DNA of 49,224 nucleotides from the NCBI GenBank assembly GCA_017745595.1, contig WMBV01000038.1, positions 1 through 49,224 on the forward strand. Reading direction: 5' to 3'. Shown here piece by piece: positions 26,093-35,121 of this stretch; positions within the stretch are counted from its first letter, which is position 1, and every line of letters begins with the position of its first letter. The notes beneath the pieces were generated by a model. The model was given only the letters and a program-made list of their open reading frames with translations, was not told the DNA's origin and did no database searches. The stretch comes from Bordetella petrii (GTDB taxonomy: Bacteria; Pseudomonadota; Gammaproteobacteria; Burkholderiales; Burkholderiaceae_B). The position numbers and the translations under genes were made by a program.

Positions 26093-26475
26093 GCGCATCC
26101 GCTTTCCAGCCTGTCGCCGAATGCGGCACAACCACCCAGGCACAGGCCCAGCCGTACCATCGGCGCTGGCTGGTCGCCAACGATGCCGGCACCTGGCTGG
26201 ACCGCGCGCTGTGTCCGCGGCTGGCCGAAATCGCCATCGAATTGCGGCTGGGGTATCTGGTCATGAAGGCGCCCGGCATGCTGCGCATGGACATCCCGCT
26301 CGACGTCATCGAAGACGACGACAGCGTGCGCTATCAGATCCGCCTGGGCGAACAAACCGTCGACGTCGTCGACGAAGGCGACCTGGCCGCGGCCTGGGTG
26401 TCGAACTTCCTGCAGATTCCGTGCCGGCTGCTGAAAGTGCATCCCGACATACCCGCCGTGCAGTGGCCCGATTGA
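26089..26475 (+). CDS. MOSC N-terminal beta-barrel domain protein, no MOSC domain
   Basis: 128 residues. The pattern RRWLVANDAGTWLDRALCPRLAEI, VMKAPGMLRMDIPL, and DLAAAWVSNFLQIPCRLLKV is that of the N-terminal barrel found before MOSC domains (YcbX-like, molybdenum cofactor-linked). The catalytic MOSC domain with its conserved Cys is absent. It is fused translationally to the AsmA gene by an ATGA overlap. Either it is a distinct small family or a truncated gene; the stop lies 38 nt before a repeat pair, and no MOSC remnant is seen downstream. Function unknown. Confidence 0.7.
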   Translation: MSASAFQPVAECGTTTQAQAQPYHRRWLVANDAGTWLDRALCPRLAEIAIELRLGYLVMKAPGMLRMDIPLDVIEDDDSVRYQIRLGEQTVDVVDEGDLAAAWVSNFLQIPCRLLKVHPDIPAVQWPD

Positions 26476-26513
26476 CGGTTGCTTGAGGCGTATCGGCAAC
26501 AGGGCAACAGACA

Positions 26514-26604
26514 GGTGTCTGACTCCCGCAGGGTGTCAGACACCGTGCTATTGAAATGCGCTTGCCCATCTTCGGTGTCCGACACCCTGCGGGAGTCAGA
26601 CACC
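26514..26604. repeat. REP-like inverted pair with 29-nt spacer
   Basis: Copies at 26514-26544 and 26574-26604 are in opposite orientation. The pair lies between the convergent MOSC-N and benE genes and may stop or protect transcripts from both sides. The second copy has one unmatched stem position. Confidence 0.9.
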
Positions 26605-26657
26605 TGGCTTGACACCCGGCTCGTGCGAGAGTCAGGCGCCTCTTTTCCGCCGCTATC

Positions 26658-27863
26658 TCAGCGCCGCTTGTATTCGATTACCGCGTGCGCCAGCAGGCCG
26701 GCGACCAGGCCCCAGAAGGCCGAGCCGATGCCCCAGGCGCTGAAGCCGGACGCGGTGGCCAGCAGGGTGATCAGCGCGGCTTCGCGGCGCGGGGCATGGG
26801 CCATGGCCCCCGCCAGCCCGCCCAGGATCGCGCCCAGCAGGGCCAGGCCGGCCAGGGCGGCGATCAAGGCCGGCGGCAAGGCCTGGAAAAACACCGCCAC
26901 CGTGCCGGCCACGACGCTAAGCAGCACATAGGCCAGCCCATAGGTGGCGGCCGCGATGTAGCGGCGGGCGGGATCGGGGTGCGCTTCGGGCCCCGTGCAG
27001 ATGGCGGCCGTGATGGCGCCCAGCGTAACGCTGTGTGCGCCGAAGGGCGCTGCCACAACCCCCAGCAGGCCCGTGGCGGCCACCAGCCGCGAGGCCGCGG
27101 GGCGATAGCCGGCGGCCTGCAAAATGGCCAGGCCGGGCAGATTCTGCGAGGCCAGCGCCACCACGAAGACCGGAATGCCGACGCTGATCGTGGCCGACCA
27201 CGAGAACGCGGGCGTGGTCCAGATGAATTCGGTCAGTTGCCAGTCGATGTCGCCAAGGCGCACCTGGCCCGCCGCGCCGGCCACGCCCAGCCCGGCCGCC
27301 AGCACGGCCAGCACCGCGTAGCGGGGAGCCCAGCGCTTGCCCAGCAGGTAGGCGGCGCACATGGCCAGCACCAGCACCGGCCGTTCGCCGATGCGCGTGA
27401 AGATGCCCAGCCCGAAATCCAGCAGCACGCCGGCCAGCATGGCGCTGGCGATTTCGGCGGGCACGCGCCGCATGATGGGGTCGATCCAGCCGAACAGGCC
27501 GCAAGCCAGCATCAGCGCCGCGGCCAGCAGAAACGCCCCCACGGCCTGGTCGAACGGTACTCCTACCAGCGCGGTGACCAGCAGCGCGGCGCCGGGCGTG
27601 GACCAGGCCAGCACCACCGGCATGCGGCTGCGCAGGCTGATGGCCAGCCCGCCCAGGCCCAGCACCAGGCAGATGGAGCCCAGCCACGAGCCGATGCGCG
27701 CGGTGTCCAGCCCGGCGGCGTGGCCCGCCTGCACCATCAGGACCGCGGTGCCGCCGAAGCTGACCAGCACGGCCACCAGTCCGGCCACCACGGCCGAGAC
27801 GGACAGGTCGCGCGCCGGCGGCTGGGGCAGCGGCGCGGCCAGGCTGGCGTCGGGCGGAGTCAC
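26658..27863 (-). CDS. benE: BenE-family benzoate/proton symporter-like membrane protein
   Basis: 401 residues with 10-12 hydrophobic segments. Family features include the glycine-rich FGGTAVLMVQAGHAAGL opening, PVVLAWSTPGAALL, FGAHSVTLGAITAAICTGPEAHPDP and a closing FWGLVAGLLAHAVIEY. BenE proteins import benzoate with protons, but many homologues have no assigned substrate and no benzoate genes are nearby. The start is a GTG that overlaps the ferredoxin stop (GTGA), so translation is coupled to a functionally unrelated gene. Confidence 0.88.
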   Translation of the reverse strand: MTPPDASLAAPLPQPPARDLSVSAVVAGLVAVLVSFGGTAVLMVQAGHAAGLDTARIGSWLGSICLVLGLGGLAISLRSRMPVVLAWSTPGAALLVTALVGVPFDQAVGAFLLAAALMLACGLFGWIDPIMRRVPAEIASAMLAGVLLDFGLGIFTRIGERPVLVLAMCAAYLLGKRWAPRYAVLAVLAAGLGVAGAAGQVRLGDIDWQLTEFIWTTPAFSWSATISVGIPVFVVALASQNLPGLAILQAAGYRPAASRLVAATGLLGVVAAPFGAHSVTLGAITAAICTGPEAHPDPARRYIAAATYGLAYVLLSVVAGTVAVFFQALPPALIAALAGLALLGAILGGLAGAMAHAPRREAALITLLATASGFSAWGIGSAFWGLVAGLLAHAVIEYKRR

Positions 27864-28111
27864 GCCTGGCCCGTCAGGCGGCGGTATTTGGCCATCAGGG
27901 CTTCTTGCCCTTCATGCCATTGGGGGTGCAATTCGATGCATTCGACCGGGCAGACCACCTTGCACTGGGGTTCGTCGTGGTGGCCCACGCATTCGGTGCA
28001 GCGGTCGGGATCGATGACGTAGTAATCGGGCCCCATCGAGATGGCCTCGTTGGGGCACTGCGGCTCACACACGTCGCAATTGATGCATTCTTCAGTGATG
28101 GTAAGAGCCAT
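27860..28111 (-). CDS. YfhL-type 2[4Fe-4S] ferredoxin
   Basis: 83 residues with two iron-sulfur cluster motifs: CINCDVCEPQCPN (about 9-21) and CTECVGHHDEPQCKVVCPVECIE, where the longer insertion between cysteines is characteristic of the YfhL/Alvin-type ferredoxins. It is a small electron carrier in the cytoplasm. In proteobacteria it commonly follows coaD, as here (coaD lies upstream on the same strand, 67 nt away). It appears intact. Confidence 0.93.
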   Translation of the reverse strand: MALTITEECINCDVCEPQCPNEAISMGPDYYVIDPDRCTECVGHHDEPQCKVVCPVECIELHPQWHEGQEALMAKYRRLTGQA

Positions 28112-28178
28112 GGCAGAGATAAGGCGGCGGATTCGCCACCATTGTAGCGCCGCCGCGCGCCGGACCGGGCCGGGCCGG

Positions 28179-28685
28179 CTAGCCGGCGGGGCTGGACTGC
28201 TGGCTGAGTTCCTTGGCCTTGGCCTGCAGCCAGCGCTCGACCGACGGGAACACGAACTTGCTGACGTCTCCGCCCAATTGCGCGATTTCGCGCACGATGG
28301 TGCCCGAAATGAACTGGTATTGGTCGGACGGGGTCATGAACATGGTCTCGACCTCGGGCAGCAGATGGCGATTCATGCCGGCCATCTGGAACTCGTATTC
28401 GAAATCGGATACGGCGCGCAGGCCGCGCACGATGACGCGGCCGTTCTGTTCGCGCACGAAATCCTTCAGCAGGCCGGCGAAGCTGTGCACTTCGACGTTG
28501 GGATAGTGGCCCAGCACCTCGCGGGCGATCTCGACGCGCTGGTCGATGCTGAAAAAGGGCTTCTTGTTGCGGCTGTGCGCGATGCCTACCACCACCTTGT
28601 CGAACAACGAGGCGGCGCGGCGCACCAGATCTTCATGGCCGCGGGTCAGCGGGTCGAACGTACCGGGGTAGACGGCGGTAATCAT
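28179..28685 (-). CDS. coaD: Phosphopantetheine adenylyltransferase
   Basis: 168 residues. It transfers AMP from ATP to 4'-phosphopantetheine, the penultimate step of coenzyme A synthesis. The nucleotidyltransferase signature [14 protein letters not shown] (T-x-G-H) lies at 8-21, [20 protein letters not shown] in the middle, and [10 protein letters not shown] near 128. Length is normal. The order rsmD-coaD-fdx on one strand is the usual proteobacterial arrangement. Confidence 0.96.
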   Translation of the reverse strand: MITAVYPGTFDPLTRGHEDLVRRAASLFDKVVVGIAHSRNKKPFFSIDQRVEIAREVLGHYPNVEVHSFAGLLKDFVREQNGRVIVRGLRAVSDFEYEFQMAGMNRHLLPEVETMFMTPSDQYQFISGTIVREIAQLGGDVSKFVFPSVERWLQAKAKELSQQSSPAG

Positions 28686-28743
28686 GCGGGCTCCGTTTCC
28701 TTGTAACTGGCGTACACCTTCCTCCGAATCCCGGATTATTGAT

Positions 28744-29328
28744 CTATTTCCGCATTGCAGCAAATTGAAGCAGTCCGTAGTGGACGGCGCCCGCCCGTTC
28801 TTGCCGCAAGATCTCGAAATCCTGCGGCGGATCCAGCGCGCCTTCGGACTCGACATACACCAGCGCGTGCTCGGCCATGATGCCCGGCAATAGCGGCCAC
28901 AGGCGCGGCAGCCAGTCTTGGCCGAAGGGCGGATCGAGCAGGATCAGGTCGAAGCGCGAGGCGTCCATGCGCTGGACGACCTGCATGGCTTCGCCGGCGT
29001 GCACGCGCACCGCGTCGGCGCCCAGTTTGTCGCGCAGCGCGCGCAGGGCGGCGATGGCCGTGCGGTCGTGTTCTACCAGTAGCACTTGCGAGGCCCCGCG
29101 CGACGCCGCTTCGAAGCCCAGGGCGCCGCTGCCGGCGAACAGGTCCAGCACGCGCTTGCCGGCGAATTCGCCGCCCCACAAGTGAGCCAGCCAGTTGTAC
29201 AGGGTTTCGCGCACCCGGTCGGGCGTGGGGCGCAGGCCCGGCACGTCGGGCACGGCGATGGGCGTGCGCCGGTATTGGCCGGCCACGATGCGGATAGGCT
29301 TGCTGCCCGGGTTGGTTTTCTTCGACAA
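28744..29328 (-). CDS. rsmD: 16S rRNA (guanine(966)-N(2))-methyltransferase
   Basis: 194 residues. It methylates G966 of 16S rRNA during 30S assembly. Visible motifs are [12 protein letters not shown] at the N-terminus, [15 protein letters not shown], the SAM site [18 protein letters not shown], and the catalytic LLDPPFGQ. The start is taken as TTG 29328 because AGGAGG stands 7 nt upstream and this gives the family length; an ATG at 29409 would overlap the divergent ftsY start. Confidence 0.93.
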   Translation of the reverse strand: MSKKTNPGSKPIRIVAGQYRRTPIAVPDVPGLRPTPDRVRETLYNWLAHLWGGEFAGKRVLDLFAGSGALGFEAASRGASQVLLVEHDRTAIAALRALRDKLGADAVRVHAGEAMQVVQRMDASRFDLILLDPPFGQDWLPRLWPLLPGIMAEHALVYVESEGALDPPQDFEILRQERAGAVHYGLLQFAAMRK

Positions 29329-29407
29329 AACGGACCTCCTGCGCGAATAGTAGCCGGCTTGGGGCGCCCCCCGGCTGGCCGCTCGGCGAACGGAATATAC
29401 TTCGGCC

Positions 29408-30760
29408 ATGTTCCGCTTCTTCAAGAAAAAATCCCCGCCCGCCACGCCCGCGCAGCCCGACGCCGCGCCGCAGGCCGACGCGCCCGCCGCCGATGGGATG
29501 CCGGCAGTTCCGCAACCCGATTCCGTCGGACACGATGCCGCGGCCACGCCGGGCACCGACACGCCGCCCACGCCGGCATCCCCGCCGGCTTCTTCGGCGC
29601 CGGATGCGCAGGCACCCGCTGTTCCGGCATCGGCCGGCCAGCCAGTGGCTGCTTCGGCGCCGGTGCCCGAGCCCGTCCCGGCGCCGCCCGCGGCCCCCGT
29701 GCCGGCCCCCGAGCCTGTCCGCGAACCCGTGGCGCCGCCCGCGCCCGCCGCGCAGCCGGCCACGCCGCCATCGACGGCACCCCAGCCGGCCGAGCCCGCC
29801 GCGCCGGCACCCAGCCCCGCCGCCGCGCCCGCGTCCGAACCGGCCAAGAAAACCTCGTGGCTGGGCCGGCTCAAGCAGGGCCTGTCGCGCACCGGGCAGA
29901 GCCTGGGCGGGCTGTTCGTGGGCGTCAAGGTCGACGAAAACCTGTTCGAAGAACTCGAATCGGCGCTCATCATGGCCGACTCGGGGCTCGAAGCCACCGA
30001 GCAACTGCTGACCGCGCTGCGCGCGCGCGTGCGCAAAGAACGCATCGAAGATCCGGCCCAGGTAAAGGTCGCCTTGCGCCAATTGCTGGCCGATCACCTG
30101 CGGCCGCTCGAGCGCACCTTCGACCTGCGCCGCGCCAGCCCGCTGGTGGTCATGATCGCCGGCGTCAACGGCGCGGGCAAAACCACCTCGATCGGCAAGC
30201 TGGCCCACACGTTCCAGGGCCAGGGCGCCAGCGTGCTGCTGGCCGCCGGCGATACGTTCCGCGCGGCGGCGCGCGAGCAACTGATCGAATGGGGCAGCCG
30301 CAACAACGTCAGCGTCATTGCCCAGGAAGGCGGCGATCCGGCCGCCGTGGCCTTCGACGCGGTCAACGCCGGCCGCGCGCGCGGCGCGGGCGTGGTCATG
30401 GTGGATACGGCCGGCCGCCTGCCGACCCAGCTGCACCTGATGGAAGAGCTGAAAAAAATCCGCCGCGTCATCGCCAAGGCCGATGGCGCCGCCCCGCACG
30501 AGGTGCTGCTGGTGGTCGACGGCAATACCGGCCAGAACGCGCTGGCGCAGATTCGTGCCTTCGATGCGGCCATCGGCCTGACCGGCCTGGTGGTCACCAA
30601 GCTCGACGGCACCGCCAAGGGCGGCACATTGGCCGCCGTCGCGGCGGGCAGCCAGGGCGTGCGCCCCGTGCCGGTGTATTGGATCGGCGTGGGCGAAGGC
30701 ATGGAAGACCTGCAGCCCTTCGTGGCCGACGAGTTCGCGGCCGCGCTGCTGGCCGACTAG
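29408..30760 (+). CDS. ftsY: Signal recognition particle receptor FtsY
   Basis: 450 residues. The GTPase docks the signal recognition particle and nascent membrane proteins at the inner membrane. After a short basic start (MFRFFKKK), residues 10-150 form an Ala/Pro-rich A domain of low complexity. The NG domain follows (155-450), with G1 GVNGAGKTTSIGKLAH, DTFRAAAREQL, DTAGRLPTQ and TKLDGTAKGG. The low-complexity A domain explains the long spurious frames on both strands here. It diverges from rsmD across 79 nt and ends in a hairpin shared with the opposing gene. Confidence 0.96.
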   Translation: MFRFFKKKSPPATPAQPDAAPQADAPAADGMPAVPQPDSVGHDAAATPGTDTPPTPASPPASSAPDAQAPAVPASAGQPVAASAPVPEPVPAPPAAPVPAPEPVREPVAPPAPAAQPATPPSTAPQPAEPAAPAPSPAAAPASEPAKKTSWLGRLKQGLSRTGQSLGGLFVGVKVDENLFEELESALIMADSGLEATEQLLTALRARVRKERIEDPAQVKVALRQLLADHLRPLERTFDLRRASPLVVMIAGVNGAGKTTSIGKLAHTFQGQGASVLLAAGDTFRAAAREQLIEWGSRNNVSVIAQEGGDPAAVAFDAVNAGRARGAGVVMVDTAGRLPTQLHLMEELKKIRRVIAKADGAAPHEVLLVVDGNTGQNALAQIRAFDAAIGLTGLVVTKLDGTAKGGTLAAVAAGSQGVRPVPVYWIGVGEGMEDLQPFVADEFAAALLAD

Positions 30761-30765
30761 CCGCC

Positions 30766-30784
30766 GCCGGCCGCCCGGGCCGGC
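30766..30784. terminator. Hairpin between convergent ftsY and CYTH-CHAD genes
   Basis: GCCGGCC and GGCCGGC pair around a 5-nt loop directly after the ftsY stop and before the stop of the opposing gene. It has no T-run. A shared bidirectional terminator is plausible. Confidence 0.4.
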
Positions 30785-30796
30785 CGGCGCGCTGGG

Positions 30797-32440
30797 CTAT
30801 TTCCAGAAGGGCTTGGTGTCGGCCAGGCGGTCGAACGCCTGCTGGGCCTCGGCGACCAGTTTGTCGAGCCGCGCGCTGATCCAGCCCAGCGCAAACCAGG
30901 CCTGCGGGTGCGTGCCCACGCACGCCTGGTAGTAGTCTTTGGCCATGGCCAGGTCGTTGATCTCGCCCAGCAGGTCTTGCACCTGCGACAGCAGCTTCCG
31001 GTAGCCGCGCAGCCGCTCTTGCGGCAGCAGCGATTCGGCGAACGACAATCCATAGCGCAGGCGCTTGCCGCGCTTGCGCAGCGCGTGCCGGGCCGGGATG
31101 TCGAGGGCCGCGAAATCCTTGCCCTGGGCGGCGATCTTGCCGTGCCAGCGGTGCAGCCGCCTGGCCAGCAGCTTGTGCAAGGCGGGCAATTCGGGCTCGG
31201 CCGTCAGCGGGATGATGGTGGGCGTGACGGCGGCGGGCGCCTCGTCGGCCTGCGCCTGCAAGGGCGGCTGGGGCGCCGCGCCCAGGGCGGCCAGCGGCAC
31301 CGGCGCCAGGGCCGACGAGCGCGGCTGCACGTCCAGGCTCCATTCCAGCGTATCGAGCAGCCAGCCCTGGAAGGCGGTGCCGGCGGCGATGGCCTGCACG
31401 TCGATATCGGCCGGCGGCGCGTCGAAGGTGATCACCGGCATGCCCGCCCGCAGCAGGGCCGGGGTCACGGTCTCGTTCAGGACGTCCTGGTCGCGGCTGA
31501 GCCCGAAAGCCGCAAAATGCGTGCGCACGCCGTCTTGCACGGCCGGCGAGGGCGGCGTGATCCAGCCGTCGAACAAGCGCCAGGCCGAGCGCAAGCGGCG
31601 CATGCCCACGCGCAACTGGTGCACGTGTTCGGGCTGGCCGGCATGGTAGATGCCCAGTGTGTCCACCTCGGCCAGCATGGCGGCGTTGCGCGCGACCTGG
31701 TCCAGGCATTCGGCGGCGATGCGGCCCATGGCCTGGGCCGGCGCCAGGTTGCGGTCCAGCGTGACGGGCCCGGCGCCCCGCGGCCCCCAGAACCGCGCGA
31801 TGGCGGTGCCGCGGCTGACCTGGGTGGCGGGATCGTCGGCATCCAGCGCGGCCAGCTCGCCGGCCAGCGTGGCCAGCGCGTCGCCGCGTTCGGACTTGCT
31901 GCGGGCATCCAGCACCAGGCCATGGCGTTGCTGCCAGCGGCGCGCCACGGCAAAAATGGCCGCGGGGCGGCCCGACAGCAGTTCGAATTCCAGTTCGGAA
32001 ATGGGCAGTTCCAGCGCGCCCGCGCGCAGCACGCCGGTGTCGTAGGCCAGCTCGATGCTGCCGTGGCGGCTGCGGACCTGGCGCAGCAGGCGCTGCACGT
32101 CGGTTTCGTAGCGCAACCCCAGCGGCCCCTTGATGGCCGACAGCGGGGCCTCGACCTCGGTGCCGGCGTACACGGACAGGTCCAGCACCGGGCCGGTGCG
32201 CGGGTGGTTGATCTCGACCCGGGTGATGGCGTCGCCGCCCGGCATTTTCAGGGTCTGTACCCAGTCGCGGCCTTCGCGGCGCAGACGCAGCGCGATGCGG
32301 GCGCGCGCCAGTTCGCGGTCGGGGGTTTCGAAATAGAGAGCGTGCAGGCGGACGAGGGTGGCGTTGCCTTGCCGGATTTCTTGCTGGACCGCCCGGCGCG
32401 CGGCCGCCGGGACGTGCAACTTCAGTTCTTGTTCTGACAT
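30797..32440 (-). CDS. CYTH and CHAD domain protein
   Basis: 547 residues. The N-terminal CYTH domain (1-200) opens with the metal/triphosphate-binding ExExK motif (E3, E5, K7) and has LYFETPDRELARARIALRLRREG, as in inorganic triphosphatases. The C-terminal CHAD domain (about 240-545) is helical with conserved histidine/arginine motifs (HQLRVGMRRLRSAWRLF, HALRKRGKRLRYGLSF) and binds polyphosphate in characterised cases. A polyphosphate-related role is likely. An alanine/proline linker lies near 370-400. ATG 32440 gives the conserved N-terminus; the frame is open to 32467. Confidence 0.9.
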   Translation of the reverse strand: MSEQELKLHVPAAARRAVQQEIRQGNATLVRLHALYFETPDRELARARIALRLRREGRDWVQTLKMPGGDAITRVEINHPRTGPVLDLSVYAGTEVEAPLSAIKGPLGLRYETDVQRLLRQVRSRHGSIELAYDTGVLRAGALELPISELEFELLSGRPAAIFAVARRWQQRHGLVLDARSKSERGDALATLAGELAALDADDPATQVSRGTAIARFWGPRGAGPVTLDRNLAPAQAMGRIAAECLDQVARNAAMLAEVDTLGIYHAGQPEHVHQLRVGMRRLRSAWRLFDGWITPPSPAVQDGVRTHFAAFGLSRDQDVLNETVTPALLRAGMPVITFDAPPADIDVQAIAAGTAFQGWLLDTLEWSLDVQPRSSALAPVPLAALGAAPQPPLQAQADEAPAAVTPTIIPLTAEPELPALHKLLARRLHRWHGKIAAQGKDFAALDIPARHALRKRGKRLRYGLSFAESLLPQERLRGYRKLLSQVQDLLGEINDLAMAKDYYQACVGTHPQAWFALGWISARLDKLVAEAQQAFDRLADTKPFWK

Positions 32441-32543
32441 GGTCTCGACGAGCGCTGCTGAAACCATCGATAGTACTCAAGACGGCCTGGCAGGATGATG
32501 ACCAGTCATAAAAGGTTCATGAGGCGGGGCCGGGTGGTGGCCA

Positions 32544-32627
32544 GGTGTCTGACTCCCGCCAGGGTGTCAGACACCGTGAATATGCGCATCACATCGGTGT
32601 CTGACACCCTGGCGGGAGTCAGACACC
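32544..32627. repeat. REP-like inverted pair with 20-nt spacer
   Basis: Copies at 32544-32575 and 32596-32627 are in opposite orientation. Both carry one extra central C/G (CCGCCAGG) relative to other copies. The pair fills most of the gap between the CYTH-CHAD start and the last phnE gene. Confidence 0.9.
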
Positions 32628-32667
32628 TGGCATCGCCTGGCATTGCCTGGCGTCGAGCCGGCGATGC

Positions 32668-33492
32668 CTACAGGATCCGCTTGCGCGCCTGCGTGATGAC
32701 GATTTCCGCCACCACCACCACCGCGAAGATGGCGGCCAGCACCACGGCGACGCGATCCCACTGGAACAGGTTCATGGCGGTGTCCAGCGCCATGCCGATG
32801 CCGCCTGCGCCCACCAGGCCGAGCACGGCGGATTCGCGCACGTTGATGTCCCAGCGCAGCAGCACGATCGACCAGAAGGCCGGCCGGATCTGCGGCCAGT
32901 AGCCGTACCACAGCACCGCGCCCTTGCTGGCGCCGGTGGCCGTCAGGGCCTCGACCGAGCCGCGCTGGGCTTCTTCGACGGCCTCGCCCACCAGCTTGCC
33001 CACGAAACCGATCGAACGGAAGGCGATGGCCAGCGTGCCGGCCAGGGGGCCCGGGCCGAAGATGGCGATGAACAGCAGCGCCCACACCAGCGAGTTGACC
33101 GAGCGGCTGGACACCAGGATCAGGCGCGCCAGCTGGTTGACCACCCGGCTGGGCGTGAGGTTGTTGGCGGCCAGCAGCCCCACCGGCACGGCCAGGATCA
33201 CCGACAGGATGGTGCCCAGCGTGGCGATGTGCAGCGTTTCCAGCAGCGGGCCATGCACGCCTTCGAAGTAGAACGACCAGTCGATGGGCCACATGCGGCC
33301 CAGCAGGTCGGCCATTTGCTCGGGGGCGTCGTACAGGAACTCGGGAATGATCTCGACGCTGCGCAGCGCCTGCACGATGGCGGCGACCACCACCAGGTAC
33401 AGGGCGAAGCGCAGCAGCCGCTGCCCCATGGTGTAGCGCTGCCAGACGCGCGGATAGCCCGAGCCGGACACTGTGGTGGCGGGGGCGGTCAT
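32668..33492 (-). CDS. phnE: Phosphonate-type ABC transporter permease (second)
   Basis: 274 residues with about six membrane segments. The permease loop motif is visible in EAVEEAQRGSVEALTATGASKGAVLWYGYWPQI, where the EAA-type sequence contacts the ATPase. It pairs with the preceding phnE as a heterodimeric channel for phosphonate-type oxyanions. Its start overlaps the stop of the other permease gene by 4 nt. It is the last gene of the minus-strand operon and ends before a REP pair. Confidence 0.9.
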   Translation of the reverse strand: MTAPATTVSGSGYPRVWQRYTMGQRLLRFALYLVVVAAIVQALRSVEIIPEFLYDAPEQMADLLGRMWPIDWSFYFEGVHGPLLETLHIATLGTILSVILAVPVGLLAANNLTPSRVVNQLARLILVSSRSVNSLVWALLFIAIFGPGPLAGTLAIAFRSIGFVGKLVGEAVEEAQRGSVEALTATGASKGAVLWYGYWPQIRPAFWSIVLLRWDINVRESAVLGLVGAGGIGMALDTAMNLFQWDRVAVVLAAIFAVVVVAEIVITQARKRIL

Positions 33493-34361
33493 TCGTCGGC
33501 CTCCGCGCGGGTCAGGGGCTTGCTACCCAGCCCGCGCGCCGCGTCGAAGCGGCGTTGCAGGATAGTGTCGAAGCCCAGGTTGTCGAGAAACACGGCCCGC
33601 ACGAAGCGCGCCAGCAATTCGCCCAGCATGATGATGGCGATGAGAGTAATGAGAATGGCCGCCACGAAGTCGTAGTCGAAGCGCTGGAAAGCCGAGAACA
33701 GCGTGCCCCCGATACCGCCGGCACCCACGATGCCCACCATGGTGGAATTGCGCAGGTTCGAGTCGAACTGGTAGGTGGCAAAGCCGATGAAGCGCGCGAA
33801 TACCTGCGGCAGCACGCCGAACAGGATCACGTTGGCGAACGACGCGCCGGTGGCGCGCACGGCTTCGACCTGCTTGAGCGAGATTTCTTCGATGGATTCG
33901 GTGAACAGCTTGCCGATGAATCCCACCGAGGCCACCGCCAGGGCCAGGATGCCGGCCAGCGCGCCGAAGCCCACGGCCTTGACGAACAGGATGGCGACGA
34001 TCACCGGGTGCAGCGAACGGCACAGGGCCACGATGGCGCGCGCGGGCCACGAGGCCCACGACGGCATCAGGTTGCGCGCGCCCAGCAGGCCGATGGGCAG
34101 GGCCACCAAGATGCCCAGCACCGAGGCCAGCACGGCGATTTCCAGGCTTTCGGCCAGGCCTTGCCAGAGCGTGTCGGGCTGTTGGATGCGCGGGGGAAAC
34201 ATGCGGGCGAGCAGCGTGGCGGCATGGCCCAGGCCGGCATGGAAGCGCTCGAGGCTGAAGTCGAGCTGCCCGGCGGCATACAACGCATAAATGACCACCA
34301 GCACGGTGATCAGCTTCGCTTGCCACGACAGGGCGAACGGGCGGCGCTTTACTGCAGCCAC
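33489..34361 (-). CDS. phnE: Phosphonate-type ABC transporter permease (first)
   Basis: 290 residues with about six membrane segments and the coupling loop [33 protein letters not shown]. It is homologous to the second permease, as in phnCDE1E2-type importers. The annotated start overlaps phnC by 13 nt; a slightly later start is possible. The exact oxyanion carried (phosphonate, phosphite or a phosphate ester) cannot be told from the permeases. Confidence 0.9.
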   Translation of the reverse strand: MAAVKRRPFALSWQAKLITVLVVIYALYAAGQLDFSLERFHAGLGHAATLLARMFPPRIQQPDTLWQGLAESLEIAVLASVLGILVALPIGLLGARNLMPSWASWPARAIVALCRSLHPVIVAILFVKAVGFGALAGILALAVASVGFIGKLFTESIEEISLKQVEAVRATGASFANVILFGVLPQVFARFIGFATYQFDSNLRNSTMVGIVGAGGIGGTLFSAFQRFDYDFVAAILITLIAIIMLGELLARFVRAVFLDNLGFDTILQRRFDAARGLGSKPLTRAEADE

Positions 34362-35119
34362 GACTCGCCCCCGTAAATCGTTTTCAGGATGTCGGGGTCC
34401 AGGCCCTGGCCGTCGCCGTCGTAGACGACGTGGCCGCCCGACATGCCGACGATGCGGCTGGCATAGCGGCGCGCCAGTTCGACGTCGTGGATGTTGACCA
34501 GTACCGGAATGCCGTTGGCGCTGCCTTGCTCGGCCAGCAGTTCCATGATTTCGACCGAGGTTTTCGGGTCGAGCGACGACGTGGGTTCGTCGGCCAGCAG
34601 CAATTGCGGGCGCTGCATCAGGGCGCGCGCGATGCCCACGCGCTGGCGCTGGCCGCCCGACAGGGCGTCGGCGCGCTGGTCGCCGAAGCCGCCCAGCCCC
34701 ACCACATCGAGCAGCTGGTAGGCGCGCTCGATGTCAGCGGGCTCGAAGCGGCGCATCCAGGCCTTGAAGGCGCTGCTGTAGCCCAGGCGGCCGGTCAGCA
34801 GGTTTTCCATGACGGTCAGGCGTTCGACCAGGTTGTATTCCTGGAACACCATGCCGATGCGGCGCCGCGCCTGGCGCAGCGCCGTGCCGCGGATCGCGGC
34901 CAGATCGACCGTGCCGGCGTCGGTTTGCAGCGTGATTTCGCCGCGCGTGGGGTCGATCAGTCGGTTAATGCAGCGCAACAGCGTACTTTTGCCGGTGCCC
35001 GAAGGGCCGATGATGGCGGTGAGGCCCTGGCCCTCGACGTGCAGGTCGATGCCCTTGAGCACCGGCCGGCCGGCCCGGTATTCCTTGACCAGGCCGGCAA
35101 TACGTAAAGATGTGGTCAT
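34349..35119 (-). CDS. phnC: Phosphonate-type ABC transporter ATPase
   Basis: 256 residues. It hydrolyses ATP at the inner membrane to drive uptake. Walker [10 protein letters not shown] (near 38), Q-loop [17 protein letters not shown], signature [15 protein letters not shown], Walker [13 protein letters not shown] and the switch histidine (NIHDVELAR) are all present. Start ATG 35119 lies 2 nt after the phnD stop, so the genes are co-translated. Intact. Confidence 0.94.
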   Translation of the reverse strand: MTTSLRIAGLVKEYRAGRPVLKGIDLHVEGQGLTAIIGPSGTGKSTLLRCINRLIDPTRGEITLQTDAGTVDLAAIRGTALRQARRRIGMVFQEYNLVERLTVMENLLTGRLGYSSAFKAWMRRFEPADIERAYQLLDVVGLGGFGDQRADALSGGQRQRVGIARALMQRPQLLLADEPTSSLDPKTSVEIMELLAEQGSANGIPVLVNIHDVELARRYASRIVGMSGGHVVYDGDGQGLDPDILKTIYGGESWLQ

Positions 35120-35121
35120 GC

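Noticed and set aside
23534-26143. 869-codon minus-strand frame
   Set aside because: It is antisense to the AsmA gene, rich in Gly/Arg/His/Gln as expected for GC-rich shadows, with no domain.
28736-30499. Very long minus-strand frames opposite ftsY
   Set aside because: They are produced by the low-complexity Ala/Pro A domain of FtsY; only the rsmD segment at their end is real.
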